A program made the position numbers and the translations under genes. Positions 24,174-32,577 of a stretch of DNA of 64,000 nt are shown piece by piece; the first letter of the stretch is position 1; each line of letters starts with the position of its first letter. This DNA comes from Jiella flava (GTDB taxonomy: Bacteria > Pseudomonadota > Alphaproteobacteria > Rhizobiales > Rhizobiaceae). The notes under the pieces were generated by a model. That model was not told the origin of the DNA and did not search any database. It saw only the letters and a list, made by a program, of their open reading frames with translations. The stretch is from positions 310,001 to 374,000 of the forward strand of contig NZ_JAFMPP010000001.1 in NCBI RefSeq assembly GCF_017349315.1. Reading direction: 5' to 3'.

Positions 24174-26474
24174 TCAGAGATAGACGAACGGCTCAGTATC
24201 GGCCTCGGACGCCATATCAGCGAACTCGAGCGGCAACCCGCGCCCTCCGGCGCGTTGCAGCTCGCGTCGGCGGCTCGTGCCGGTGGAAGCGGTGTCGTTC
24301 GAGCCCCTGCCGTCGCGGATTTGGTCAACGCTGCCGTCCGTCGCGGCCAAGGTGATGCTCGCCTCGTCGACATTGAAGCCGGCCGATTTCAGCAAGGTCG
24401 TCAGCCCTTCGGTGTCGTCCTTGAGCCGCAGCGCCGTTTCGGGCTCGCTCGTCTCGATATGAACGGCGAGATTGCCCTCGATCAGCTTCAAGGTCACGTT
24501 GACTTTGCCCAGTTGCTCCGGCGAGAGTTGGATCTGGATCGTCTTCAAGGCGGCACCGCCCGCCCGCATGCGGGTTCGGCTGGCAGGATCGGCGCTGCTC
24601 GCGCCAGGCCCCATCTCAGCCAAGGCCGCGGCGACCGCATCGACAACCTGGCGGCCGGCCGAAGCCTGTGGCGCGGCTGCCGCGGCTGCAGCAGCCGCCG
24701 TGGTCGCCTGCGCGGCGCGGCTCTGGCTCATCTGTTGGGCGGCAATGGTCTCGGCCTGCTGGTCGGGCCGCGGGTTCAAATCGGCGCGAAGATCGGTGGC
24801 GATGCCCTTAGACCTCGCGCCGACGCTTTGGTGGTGCGGAGATTGCTCTGCCACAAGGGACCGCGCGGCGGCCATCGCCTTGCTCGGAAGACGCGTTGCA
24901 GGCATCGGCGTCGCGCCGGAGGGCCGGCCGTCGTTCGACACCGCCGACGCGGACGGCATATCCGCCGTCGACCCAGACCAGACGGACCGGCTCGCATCGC
25001 GGCGGGACGCCAATGCGGCCGACGCTTTCGACTGCCCAGAATGCGAGCGCCGCTCGCTGCCCGAGCCACGCTCGCCACCGTTGCCGCCGGAGGTCGAAAC
25101 ATCGACCGACGCCTGCGCCTGGTCGGTTCCCGCCACGCTCTGCGGCATCGTCGGTCTCGTGTCTACCGGTGACGTCGAATGCGCAAGCGTCCGACCGAAG
25201 GCCGCCATGACGTCGCGCGGCGCCTTCGGTTCGGCCCGAGGCTGATCGGTCGCGGGCGTGGTGGCCGCGTCGCGGTTGGCCCGCCGGGTCGCCGGCTCAA
25301 AATCCGTCCGCATCGAGACCAGATCAACCTTCGCCGCCAGGCCCGGCGTCGAAATCCGGGTCGAGGCTGCCGCAGCTGTTGCAGCGCTGGCCGAAGCCGC
25401 GCTCATCGCGTGGCCCGTAGCCGACGCCGAGGAGGCGTTGGAGCCGGCATTGGCGTTATCCGTCTTCAGCCGCGCCGGATCGATCGCGGCGTCGCGGTGG
25501 TCGTGCTGCTTGGCCGTCGAAGGGCTCGCCCCATCGGCCGCCTTCGTCGAATCGCTTGCGCCGGTCAGGCCTTTGCCGGCCGTCCCCAGCGCGGCGGCAA
25601 GAGCGCCCTCAGGTTTGGCCTTTCTCGCCTCGGAGTCTTCGCCGGTCGTTTTGCCCTGGCTCACCGCTTCCGCCACCTTGTCGTTGGTGGATTCGGGAAC
25701 GATCTGATAGGTCACGCCGAAACTACCGAGGATGGCCACCAGCTTGGCGTCCGGGGCCACCGGCCGCGACGGCGGCGCGGCATCCTTGTCCTTGACCGGT
25801 TCGGCGATCGCCTGGCCACGACCGACGGTGACGATGATCCGACCGGAATGGCGGCGCGTGGGGACCGCCGCCGGATCCACTTCACCCGGCAGCAGGAGGC
25901 CAAGCTCCTTGGCGTTGTTTTCAGCCGACAGAGGCTCTTCGATCTTGATGTGCGGGGCCGCAGCCTTGGCCGCACCCGCGAGCTGCGGATCGTTTTCCGC
26001 CGTGACCGGCGCAAACAGCGAGCGGCGGATCGGCCGGCCCGCGGCGTCAAGACGCAACGTCTCGGCCGCGAGCTCCGCCTTCTTCTCCTCGACCTCTTGA
26101 CCACCCGGGAGAGGCGTGAGGGTCTCGCCGGCGTCCGCCTCTGACTGCACAGCGGCTGTGTTGTGGCGAGCGGCGGCGACGGTGTCGCCCTTGCCCGCCA
26201 GCTTGGCGGCAAGTTGCGTGCTGCGGTCCGCGATGACGGCGCTTGGCGCCTTGCCATCGGCTGTATTGGGATCCGGCCGGTCGCCACCATCGTCGGAAAC
26301 GGCGGCCGCTTTGCTCGCCGTCTTCGAAGCGTCGCGCCCGTCCTTCGATGAGTGGGCCTCGCGCATCATTGCGCCGAAGCCCTTGCCCTCGTTTCCATCC
26401 TGCTCCCGGGACCCAGCCCCACGGGTGGACGGCACATTGGTGGTCTCGGAGACGAGACGCGCAGCAACGGTCAT
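24174..26474 (-). CDS. fliK: flagellar hook-length control protein FliK
   Basis: 766-residue secreted molecular ruler that sets hook length and triggers the export switch. Only the C-terminal domain is conserved: LKTIQIQLSPEQLGKVNVTL followed by HIETSEPETALRLK and LLKSAGFNVDEASITL, the Flg_hook signature near residues 620-710. The rest is low-complexity Ala/Asp/Ser/Thr/Lys-rich sequence, as expected of the stretchable ruler, but much longer than the 405-residue Salmonella protein. The corresponding rhizobial gene was once called motD. Its ATG overlaps the motC stop by 4 bp. A repeat element follows the stop. Confidence 0.85.
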   Translation of the reverse strand: MTVAARLVSETTNVPSTRGAGSREQDGNEGKGFGAMMREAHSSKDGRDASKTASKAAAVSDDGGDRPDPNTADGKAPSAVIADRSTQLAAKLAGKGDTVAAARHNTAAVQSEADAGETLTPLPGGQEVEEKKAELAAETLRLDAAGRPIRRSLFAPVTAENDPQLAGAAKAAAPHIKIEEPLSAENNAKELGLLLPGEVDPAAVPTRRHSGRIIVTVGRGQAIAEPVKDKDAAPPSRPVAPDAKLVAILGSFGVTYQIVPESTNDKVAEAVSQGKTTGEDSEARKAKPEGALAAALGTAGKGLTGASDSTKAADGASPSTAKQHDHRDAAIDPARLKTDNANAGSNASSASATGHAMSAASASAATAAAASTRISTPGLAAKVDLVSMRTDFEPATRRANRDAATTPATDQPRAEPKAPRDVMAAFGRTLAHSTSPVDTRPTMPQSVAGTDQAQASVDVSTSGGNGGERGSGSERRSHSGQSKASAALASRRDASRSVWSGSTADMPSASAVSNDGRPSGATPMPATRLPSKAMAAARSLVAEQSPHHQSVGARSKGIATDLRADLNPRPDQQAETIAAQQMSQSRAAQATTAAAAAAAAAPQASAGRQVVDAVAAALAEMGPGASSADPASRTRMRAGGAALKTIQIQLSPEQLGKVNVTLKLIEGNLAVHIETSEPETALRLKDDTEGLTTLLKSAGFNVDEASITLAATDGSVDQIRDGRGSNDTASTGTSRRRELQRAGGRGLPLEFADMASEADTEPFVYL

Positions 26475-27907
26475 TTGCCCGATTCCTTCAAATCGCCGCG
26501 GACGGCGTTGAGCAGTTTATTTGCCCGATCGACGACAGCGGAATCGAACGCGGCTTCGCTCGCCGGCGCCGCATCCTTGTCCGTTCGACTGACGGCCATG
26601 AGTGGTTTGCGGATCTGGTTGAGAACGCCGAGCGCCGCGTCATAGAGCTTGCGATCGGCAGGATGCAGCTTGTCGCGATCGATCGACTGAAGCGAGGCCA
26701 GCATCTCCGCAGGATCGCGTTCGGTCAGGGTCGAGGCGGCGACGTAGAGACGGGCGCGCTGGCGGGCATAGTCGCTGAGATTGGCGTAGCCAAGCACCTT
26801 TTCACCCATCGCGCCGGCGAGCTTCATATTGCCGGCGATCAGCGAACGGCGACCGATCGACAGATAGATCATGATCTGCTGATCGGCGGGAATCCGCGCG
26901 ACCGCGTCGGCGACTGTCGCCAGTGTCTTGTTCGCCTGAGAAGCCGGCCGCGCGACATAGATGGCCGAGAAGCGGGCGCGGAAGTTGCCGGCATAGATCG
27001 ACTTGTCGTAGCGATCGAAATAGAGCCGGGCGTAGTTGTCCGCGCGGTCATGCTCGCCAAGCTGGTCGGCCAACACCATGGCCAGACGCAGGGCCGCTTC
27101 TTCCAACAGCGTGCCCGTCCCCTCCAACATCACCAGCCGAAGCCGCTCCAGCGCTTGTTTCGGATGCTCTTTTTCCAACAGCTGCGCCAGGGCCAGATTG
27201 ACCTGCGCGCCGAGCCCGGGCTCCAAATGGGCAATATCGAGGCCCGACAGCAGCGTTTCCGCATCCTTCTGGCGGTTTTCGACATAAGCGAGCGCTCCCT
27301 TCAGAAGCGGCATCACCGACTCTGGCATCGCGTTTCTGGCGATGATCATCCGCAGTACCGAAGGTGGACCGCCGCTGAGAACGAAAAGCGCGGCCGCGCG
27401 CTGATTGCGCGGGTCTTTCCAAACGTCATTGCTGGCATGTTCGAAGGACGGGCCATACCACTGCAGAAGCCGCGCCTGCACCCGGTTGGCGGCCGGATTG
27501 CCGCGGGCCGCCTGATCCTGCAGAAACTGCAGCGACCGGATCACCTCATAGGGCTGCGGACCGCGAACCGGCACTGCCGGATGGCTGTTGGTCACATGGG
27601 CATCGTTCCCATGCCCCGCGGCATCGTTGCTCTCGGTCTCCGGGCTGCCAGCGCCGTCAGCCGGGGCATCGCCATGACCATCGGCCGCATCGGATGCTGT
27701 GCCGGGCATGGCGGTCTGAGGACCTTGATCGGGGGCATGCGCGAGGGGATCCTCGCCCATGCGCGCGTCCTCGCCGGCCTGACGGACCGCTTCGGCGGAC
27801 GTGTCACTGGGGCCGGCGGAAGGAGCGTCCTTCGCGCGGGCCGGCGCGACCAGGACCAACACCGTCGCCACCAGCGCAAGAAGCCAGTCGAGACGGCGCC
27901 AGGTCAT
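26471..27907 (-). CDS. motC: periplasmic motility protein MotC
   Basis: 478-residue exported protein found in rhizobial motors, where MotC is a periplasmic partner of MotB needed for motor function. The N-terminal signal sequence is RLDWLLALVATVLVLVAPAR with cleavage near ARAKD. About 90 residues of Asp/Gly/His/Ala-rich linker follow, then a helical domain with RGPQPYEVIRSLQFLQDQAA, PSVLRMIIARNAMPES and TPR-like repeats, as in known MotC. Length is close to the family. The ATG at 27907 overlaps the motB stop by 4 bp, and fliK overlaps the far end in the same way. Confidence 0.88.
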   Translation of the reverse strand: MTWRRLDWLLALVATVLVLVAPARAKDAPSAGPSDTSAEAVRQAGEDARMGEDPLAHAPDQGPQTAMPGTASDAADGHGDAPADGAGSPETESNDAAGHGNDAHVTNSHPAVPVRGPQPYEVIRSLQFLQDQAARGNPAANRVQARLLQWYGPSFEHASNDVWKDPRNQRAAALFVLSGGPPSVLRMIIARNAMPESVMPLLKGALAYVENRQKDAETLLSGLDIAHLEPGLGAQVNLALAQLLEKEHPKQALERLRLVMLEGTGTLLEEAALRLAMVLADQLGEHDRADNYARLYFDRYDKSIYAGNFRARFSAIYVARPASQANKTLATVADAVARIPADQQIMIYLSIGRRSLIAGNMKLAGAMGEKVLGYANLSDYARQRARLYVAASTLTERDPAEMLASLQSIDRDKLHPADRKLYDAALGVLNQIRKPLMAVSRTDKDAAPASEAAFDSAVVDRANKLLNAVRGDLKESGK

Positions 27908-29202
27908 GACTTGGGCTCTCTGAGGAAGATTTCGATCCGCCGGTTGATCGCCGCTTCGGGATGCTTCGTGTCCTTCAATTCGCGGTCGGCAAAGCCTTCG
28001 ATCGCTTTGACCCGGTTTTCGTCGAGCCCGCCGCGCACCAGCATGTAATAGGCCATGTGAGCGCGGGCGGTAGACAGACGCCAATTGTCATATTCGCCGT
28101 TGGAGAAGGGGCGGGCATCGGTATGGCCGCGAATGGTGATGTCGCCGGGCTGCTTGGCAATCACCGCCGCGATGCGGTCCATCATCCGGATGGCATCGGC
28201 CGTCGGCTTGGCCGATCCAATCGGGAACATGCCGCCCTTGATGTCGTCGGCGAGCGAAATGGTCACGCCGCCATCGCCGTCCTCGACCTGGATCTTGGAG
28301 GGGATGTGGTCGCCGAGATCGGCAAGTTTGGCGTCGATTTCGCTGCGCAACTTAGTGGCGAGGTCTGGCGCCATGCCAGACTTGGCCTTGGCCTTGTTGC
28401 CCGTGATCTTATCCTTGCCGTCCTCGGCCTTCCCCTTCGGATCCGTGCCTTTGCCGGAAGGCGCCCCCGCTTCGTCGCCGGCGTCCTTGTAGCCCTTCTT
28501 GTCTTTCTGATCGCCCTCGCCGACACCGGCGCCCTGCTCATCAACACCGGTGCCCTTCGGCCCCTTCGACGGATCGCTCATCGGATCTTCGGCCGGCAGA
28601 ACGGCGGTGCGGAACTCGAGCGGCGGCACATCTTCGAGCCGGCCGCCGCTCTCGGTCATGTTGGGCGAGAGCTGCCAGGAATCCGGATCGAAGGGGTCGC
28701 GATAGGCTTCGCCGCCATTGAGGCCCGGCAGACCGGAGCCATCGGGCTTGCCGCTCATCTCGCCGTCGCCGTTCTTGTTGCTTTCCGACACGATCTCCGC
28801 GAGCACGGAATAGGGATCGCGGAAGATCGCCTTTTCCTCGCCGCCCTTCTCTTTGCCGGCGACGGGATTGCCGTGCGGGTCGCCGTTGGTCTTGGCCTCG
28901 CTCTCGCCATTGGTCGATTGTTCGCGGTCGGCGCCGTCATCCTTCTGCTTGATGCCGCGGGTTGCCGGTGACGGATCGTTGAGCTTGATCGGATTGAAAT
29001 ATTGGGCGACCTGCTTGCGGGTCGCCATGTCCGAAGAATTGGTCAGCCACATCACCAGGAAGAACGCCATCATCGCCGTCATGAAGTCGGCGAAGGCGAT
29101 CTTCCAGGCACCGCCATGATGGCCGTCCTCACCATGCCCACCGCGGCGGACAATGATGATTTCCTGCTTTTCGAGGTGACCCGCTTCGGACTGCTCGCTC
29201 AC
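27904..29202 (-). CDS. motB: flagellar motor stator protein MotB
   Basis: 432-residue stator subunit. Residues 30-55 hold the plug/transmembrane segment with the proton-carrying aspartate: WKIAFADFMTAMMAFFLVMW (the Asp of FADFMT). The C-terminal OmpA-like peptidoglycan-binding domain spans roughly 300-430, with ITIRGHTDARPF, WRLSTARAHMAYYML and PEAAINRRIEIFL. Between them lies a linker of about 200 residues rich in Gly, Asp and Lys, much longer than in E. coli MotB (308 residues) but usual where MotC is present. motA is not in the window. Both ends overlap neighbouring genes by 4 bp. Confidence 0.95.
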   Translation of the reverse strand: MSEQSEAGHLEKQEIIIVRRGGHGEDGHHGGAWKIAFADFMTAMMAFFLVMWLTNSSDMATRKQVAQYFNPIKLNDPSPATRGIKQKDDGADREQSTNGESEAKTNGDPHGNPVAGKEKGGEEKAIFRDPYSVLAEIVSESNKNGDGEMSGKPDGSGLPGLNGGEAYRDPFDPDSWQLSPNMTESGGRLEDVPPLEFRTAVLPAEDPMSDPSKGPKGTGVDEQGAGVGEGDQKDKKGYKDAGDEAGAPSGKGTDPKGKAEDGKDKITGNKAKAKSGMAPDLATKLRSEIDAKLADLGDHIPSKIQVEDGDGGVTISLADDIKGGMFPIGSAKPTADAIRMMDRIAAVIAKQPGDITIRGHTDARPFSNGEYDNWRLSTARAHMAYYMLVRGGLDENRVKAIEGFADRELKDTKHPEAAINRRIEIFLREPKS

Positions 29203-30038
29203 TGAAGAGCCTCTTCAAGCGCGTTCTTCCAATCCGCGAGACGCGTCTCGAGCGTGGTCTGATCGCATTCGATGCGGATGTCGGTCATGGTCTCGTTGGC
29301 TTCGAAGGCGACGAAACCGCGCCGCTCCCCGAGCGCTTCGGCAAAGGCATCAAGGAGCAATGCCGGTCCGATGGCCTGCAGCGACAGGGCCCGCCCGTCA
29401 AGCGACAAGACCGCCACCGCCGCGGCAAGATCCTCGACGGTCTGGCGGATGCGCGCATCGATGGCAATCGGCTTGAGGACGCTGGCGAGCGAGGTGCGCA
29501 GCGCCGCCTCAATCCGTTCCAGCTTGTCGATAACCATCGCGCCGAGCTGATTGCCCTCTTCGGCGAGAACTTCGAGCCGCGTCGCGTTGACGGCCTCGGC
29601 TTTTTCGGCCTCGGCCCGTGCCCGTTCAGCGGCAACGGCTTCGGCCACCGCCACGGCGACGCGCGCCTCGGCCTCGGTCAGCGCCTCAGCGCGGCCGGCC
29701 TCTTGGCCCTCGGCGCGGGCGGCATCGAGATCCGCCTCGGTGATCGTCGTTGCCGCAGCGGTCAAATCCACCGTTGCCATGTCGGCATCGAAGCCGAAAT
29801 CCGCGGCATCGAAATCGACCTCGTCCAGCGCTGCCTCGGCCTCACCCATTTCGGGAATGGCTTCGAACTGCAGAGGAACCGACTTCTTCTTTTTCGTCTT
29901 GGCCGGCGCGTCTGAGACGAGAGTCAAATGCTCGAAGCTCGGCTTCTTCTCGGGCTTCGGCTTGGCTGCCTTCAGGCTCTGGAACGGCCTGTCGCTCTCT
30001 TCGGGAAATTCCGTCAGATATTGTGCGAGAGAGATCAT
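29199..30038 (-). CDS. FliH-like flagellar export ATPase regulator
   Basis: 279-residue acidic protein. The N-terminal 90 residues are Lys/Glu/Pro-rich and unstructured. They are followed by a long Ala/Glu helix (DAARAEGQEAGRAEALTEAE, then a run of alternating Ala, Glu and Arg) and a C-terminal mixed domain ending DQTTLETRLADWKNALEEAL. This is the FliH layout (coiled-coil stalk with AxxxG-like repeats plus a globular C-domain), the peripheral stalk that restrains the FliI ATPase. It sits directly between fliF and motB, overlapping motB by 4 bp. The C-terminal match to FliH is modest, so the name is an inference. Confidence 0.62.
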   Translation of the reverse strand: MISLAQYLTEFPEESDRPFQSLKAAKPKPEKKPSFEHLTLVSDAPAKTKKKKSVPLQFEAIPEMGEAEAALDEVDFDAADFGFDADMATVDLTAAATTITEADLDAARAEGQEAGRAEALTEAEARVAVAVAEAVAAERARAEAEKAEAVNATRLEVLAEEGNQLGAMVIDKLERIEAALRTSLASVLKPIAIDARIRQTVEDLAAAVAVLSLDGRALSLQAIGPALLLDAFAEALGERRGFVAFEANETMTDIRIECDQTTLETRLADWKNALEEALQ

Positions 30039-30041
30039 CTC

Positions 30042-31745
30042 TTACGCCGCCTCTTTGATGTTGATCCACTGCTTGAGGACATTCGCCGCTTTCAGCTCGT
30101 CCTGGTCGATGAGCTTCTCGAGGCGCTCCTGCGGGCTTTGATGGTCGTCTTCATCGAACTGGCCGAGATAGGCCGGCGCGCCACCACCGAACTGGGATAT
30201 ATCCGGCGTACCTTGTGCGAAGTCGAAACCACCCGGCAGTTCGAGATTGCCGCCCGCGTCGCCGTCCATGCCAAGGGCCTGAAGGCCCTCGCCATCGCTC
30301 TCGAGACCCCGCGTCGCCGATTCCGCCGGCGCCTGGATGATCGCCCGGATCGCCGGCTTCAGGCCGAACCAAATGACCAGCACCGCGACGACGAGGATGG
30401 TGAGCGCGTTGATCAGCGTGCCAGACTGGCGCATGAACATCTCGCCAAGACCCGGGCCCGGAACCGGTTCGAGAGCAGTCTTGGTGTCGATGAAGTCGAC
30501 GGCCGTCACGTTCAGCTTGTCGCCGCGCGCTTCCGACAGGCCCGAAGCGGAGGTGACGAGTGCCTGGATCTTGGCGACCTGAGCATCGATCTGCTGTTCG
30601 GTCGCATCTTTGCCTAGCACTTCCTTCAGCCGTGCCCGGTTGACCACCACCGCGACCGAGAGCTTCTCGACATTATAGCCGCCGCTCGTGGTTTGAACGG
30701 TCTTCTCGTTGATCTCGTAATTGGTGAGTTCCTCACGACGGTCGTTATTATCTTTTGAGGTCTGACCACTGGAGCTGTTTGGCTTTTCGCCGGCCGGCTG
30801 GATGTCCTGCTGGACACCGACGGCATTCTGCTTGGTCGAATTCTCGCTCGTACCGCTTTCGCGGACCGTCCGCACCGACCGCTCGACCCGGCTGTCGGGA
30901 TCAAAGATCTTCTCGTTGGTCTGCTTGCGATCGGTGTTGAGCGTCGCGGAGACCGAAGTCTGAAAGTTGCCGACGCCGAGATAGGGCGCGAGCGTGCGGC
31001 GGATCGAGTCCTCGACACTCTTGGAGACCACGCGCTCCATGCCAAACAGTTTCGATGGAGAATTGGACCCGGAATCGTCGTCGCCGGAGGCGAGCAGCGT
31101 GCCGTCAGCGTTGAGGATCGTCACCTCGTCTGGGGTCATGCTAGGGATCGCCGAGGCGACCAGATGGCGGATCGCCCGCGCCTCGCCGAAGCTGTCCTGC
31201 TCGTCGGTCCGAATGACCACGCTGGCCGACGGCTTGCGCGCGTCGCGGCGAAAGCTTCCCTCGTCCGGCAAGACGATGTGAACGCGCGCCGCCCGCACAT
31301 GCGCGAGCGACTGGATCGTGCGGGCGATTTCACCCTCGAGTGCCCGAACCTTGGTAATCTGCTGCATGAAGGAGGTGAGGCCGATCGAGCCGAGATTGTC
31401 GAACAGCTCGTAACCAGCATTGTCGGAGCGTGGCAGCCCCTTTTCGGCCAGCAACATGCGAGCCGGCGCCGTCTGCGCAAAGGCCGTCATGATGGCATCG
31501 CCCTTGGCATTGACGTCGAAAGGGATACCCGCTTCGGTCAAGGCTGCGCCAATCCGCGTCACATCGGTGCGATCAAGGCCGGAATACAGAACCTCCATGT
31601 CAGGGCGCGACAGGAAGTAGCTGCCGAGCCCGACAAGTGCGACAACGAGAAACCCGATGAGCCCGAGCGCAGCGAGCTTGCGCGTGCCGAGCCCGGAAAG
31701 ATTGGTCATGATCTGCTGGGCTTGCCCGCCGATGGCCAAAGCCAT
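30042..31745 (-). CDS. fliF: flagellar MS-ring protein FliF
   Basis: 567-residue MS-ring subunit of the inner-membrane basal body. It has an N-terminal helix (AALGLIGFLVVALVGLGSYF) and ring-building motif domains with DMEVLYSGLDRTDVTRIGAA, LAEKGLPRSDNAGYELFDNL and VRAARVHIVLPDEGSFRRDA, all characteristic. A second helix near residue 430 (TLINALTILVVAVLVIWFGL) is followed by the cytoplasmic FliG-binding tail. The ATG has AAGGAG 6 bp upstream. It is the first gene of the minus-strand flagellar block, with a near-consensus CtrA box 79 bp upstream. Confidence 0.95.
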   Translation of the reverse strand: MALAIGGQAQQIMTNLSGLGTRKLAALGLIGFLVVALVGLGSYFLSRPDMEVLYSGLDRTDVTRIGAALTEAGIPFDVNAKGDAIMTAFAQTAPARMLLAEKGLPRSDNAGYELFDNLGSIGLTSFMQQITKVRALEGEIARTIQSLAHVRAARVHIVLPDEGSFRRDARKPSASVVIRTDEQDSFGEARAIRHLVASAIPSMTPDEVTILNADGTLLASGDDDSGSNSPSKLFGMERVVSKSVEDSIRRTLAPYLGVGNFQTSVSATLNTDRKQTNEKIFDPDSRVERSVRTVRESGTSENSTKQNAVGVQQDIQPAGEKPNSSSGQTSKDNNDRREELTNYEINEKTVQTTSGGYNVEKLSVAVVVNRARLKEVLGKDATEQQIDAQVAKIQALVTSASGLSEARGDKLNVTAVDFIDTKTALEPVPGPGLGEMFMRQSGTLINALTILVVAVLVIWFGLKPAIRAIIQAPAESATRGLESDGEGLQALGMDGDAGGNLELPGGFDFAQGTPDISQFGGGAPAYLGQFDEDDHQSPQERLEKLIDQDELKAANVLKQWINIKEAA

Positions 31746-32201
31746 GGGTTACTCCTTGCATACGCACGATCGACTGATCTGAGTCGCAAGGACCATGCCG
31801 GTTCAAGCTTGCGCGAGACCCCGGTTAACAAATGGTAAACACGTCTATTCCTGAAATACTCTCGCCACCGTCGGCGCCTGCAATCAGTGTAATCGGAACT
31901 GCCGCAGTCCGAAACGCTCGCATCGGCCAGCCGTCTTCTTGATCGCCCGCAGCCGAAACGCCCAGCGAATGGCCGATACTCGTCAAGTCTGGAAGTAAGC
32001 GACGATGATGTCCTTGCGGCAATAAAAATGACGGCGCACTGACGGACTCTGTAATCATCAATGGCCTTCGTCTCTCAGGCCAACGTGCCCCCGGGGCCGG
32101 CGAATGCCAGGAGACACGGCGCATCAAGGTCAGATGAGCGCATGCCGCTCTTGGCCGGAGTCCTGCCGCCGGCCGCATCGCCGTCAATCAGCGGCTGCGC
32201 C
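31746..32201. other. 456-bp gap upstream of fliF
   Basis: Separates fliF from the Rdx gene, both on the minus strand. The only clear signals are the fliF ribosome site (AAGGAG) and a CtrA-like box at 31825-31840. A minus-strand open frame at 31825-32187 overlaps that box and has no ribosome site or recognisable domain, so it was not called. The rest shows nothing I can support. Confidence 0.5.
31825..31840 (-). promoter_or_regulatory. near-consensus CtrA-type box upstream of fliF
   Basis: TTAACAAATGGTAAAC (read on minus as GTTTACCATTTGTTAA) fits TTAA-N7-TTAAC with one mismatch in the second half (TAAA). Its near edge is 79 bp from the fliF ATG, almost the same distance as the ftcR box, and the two share ACCAT at the same place on opposite strands. 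Confidence 0.45.
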
Positions 32202-32489
32202 TTATTTGCGGTCGCTATGGCCGAGGTCGCGGCCCGGATCGAGACGATCGCGGACCCGCTGTTTGAGGATCTTCGCCTCGGGAAACCCGCCATCGGCCTT
32301 ACGCTCCCAGATCAGCGCCTCACCATAGCGGATCTCGAAGGTTCCGCCGGTCCCCGGGATCAGCGCAACCTCACCCAGATCCGTGCCGAAGGTCGAGAGC
32401 AGCTCCTGCGCCATCCAGGCGGCGCGCAGCAGCCACTGGCATTGGGTGCAATAGGTAATCGCAATTCGCGGCCGATCCATCTCGCCCAT
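32202..32489 (-). CDS. SelW/SelT-like Rdx-family thioredoxin-fold protein
   Basis: 95-residue protein of the Rdx family (selenoprotein W/T/H relatives). The N-terminal redox motif is C14-x-x-C17 in ITYCTQCQWLLRAAWMAQEL; both positions are cysteine, no selenocysteine. VALIPGTGGTFEIRYGEALI and WERKADGGFPEAKILKQRVR are the conserved core of bacterial members. They are presumed cytoplasmic thiol-redox proteins with unproven partners. The start at 32489 follows GAGGAG. It diverges from the potassium channel gene across 88 bp, so the two share an upstream region. Confidence 0.85.
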   Translation of the reverse strand: MGEMDRPRIAITYCTQCQWLLRAAWMAQELLSTFGTDLGEVALIPGTGGTFEIRYGEALIWERKADGGFPEAKILKQRVRDRLDPGRDLGHSDRK

Positions 32490-32577
32490 CGCGGCTCTCC
32501 TCAATGTCGTTACGGCCGGGACGGCCCCCGATCGAATACGCCCTATCTGGGGCGGATCGAAGCCTTAAAGGATGCCG

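Noticed and set aside
31825-32187. 120-codon minus-strand frame upstream of fliF
   Set aside because: No ribosome site, no hydrophobic or conserved pattern, Arg/Pro/Ser-rich, and it overlaps the fliF upstream region.
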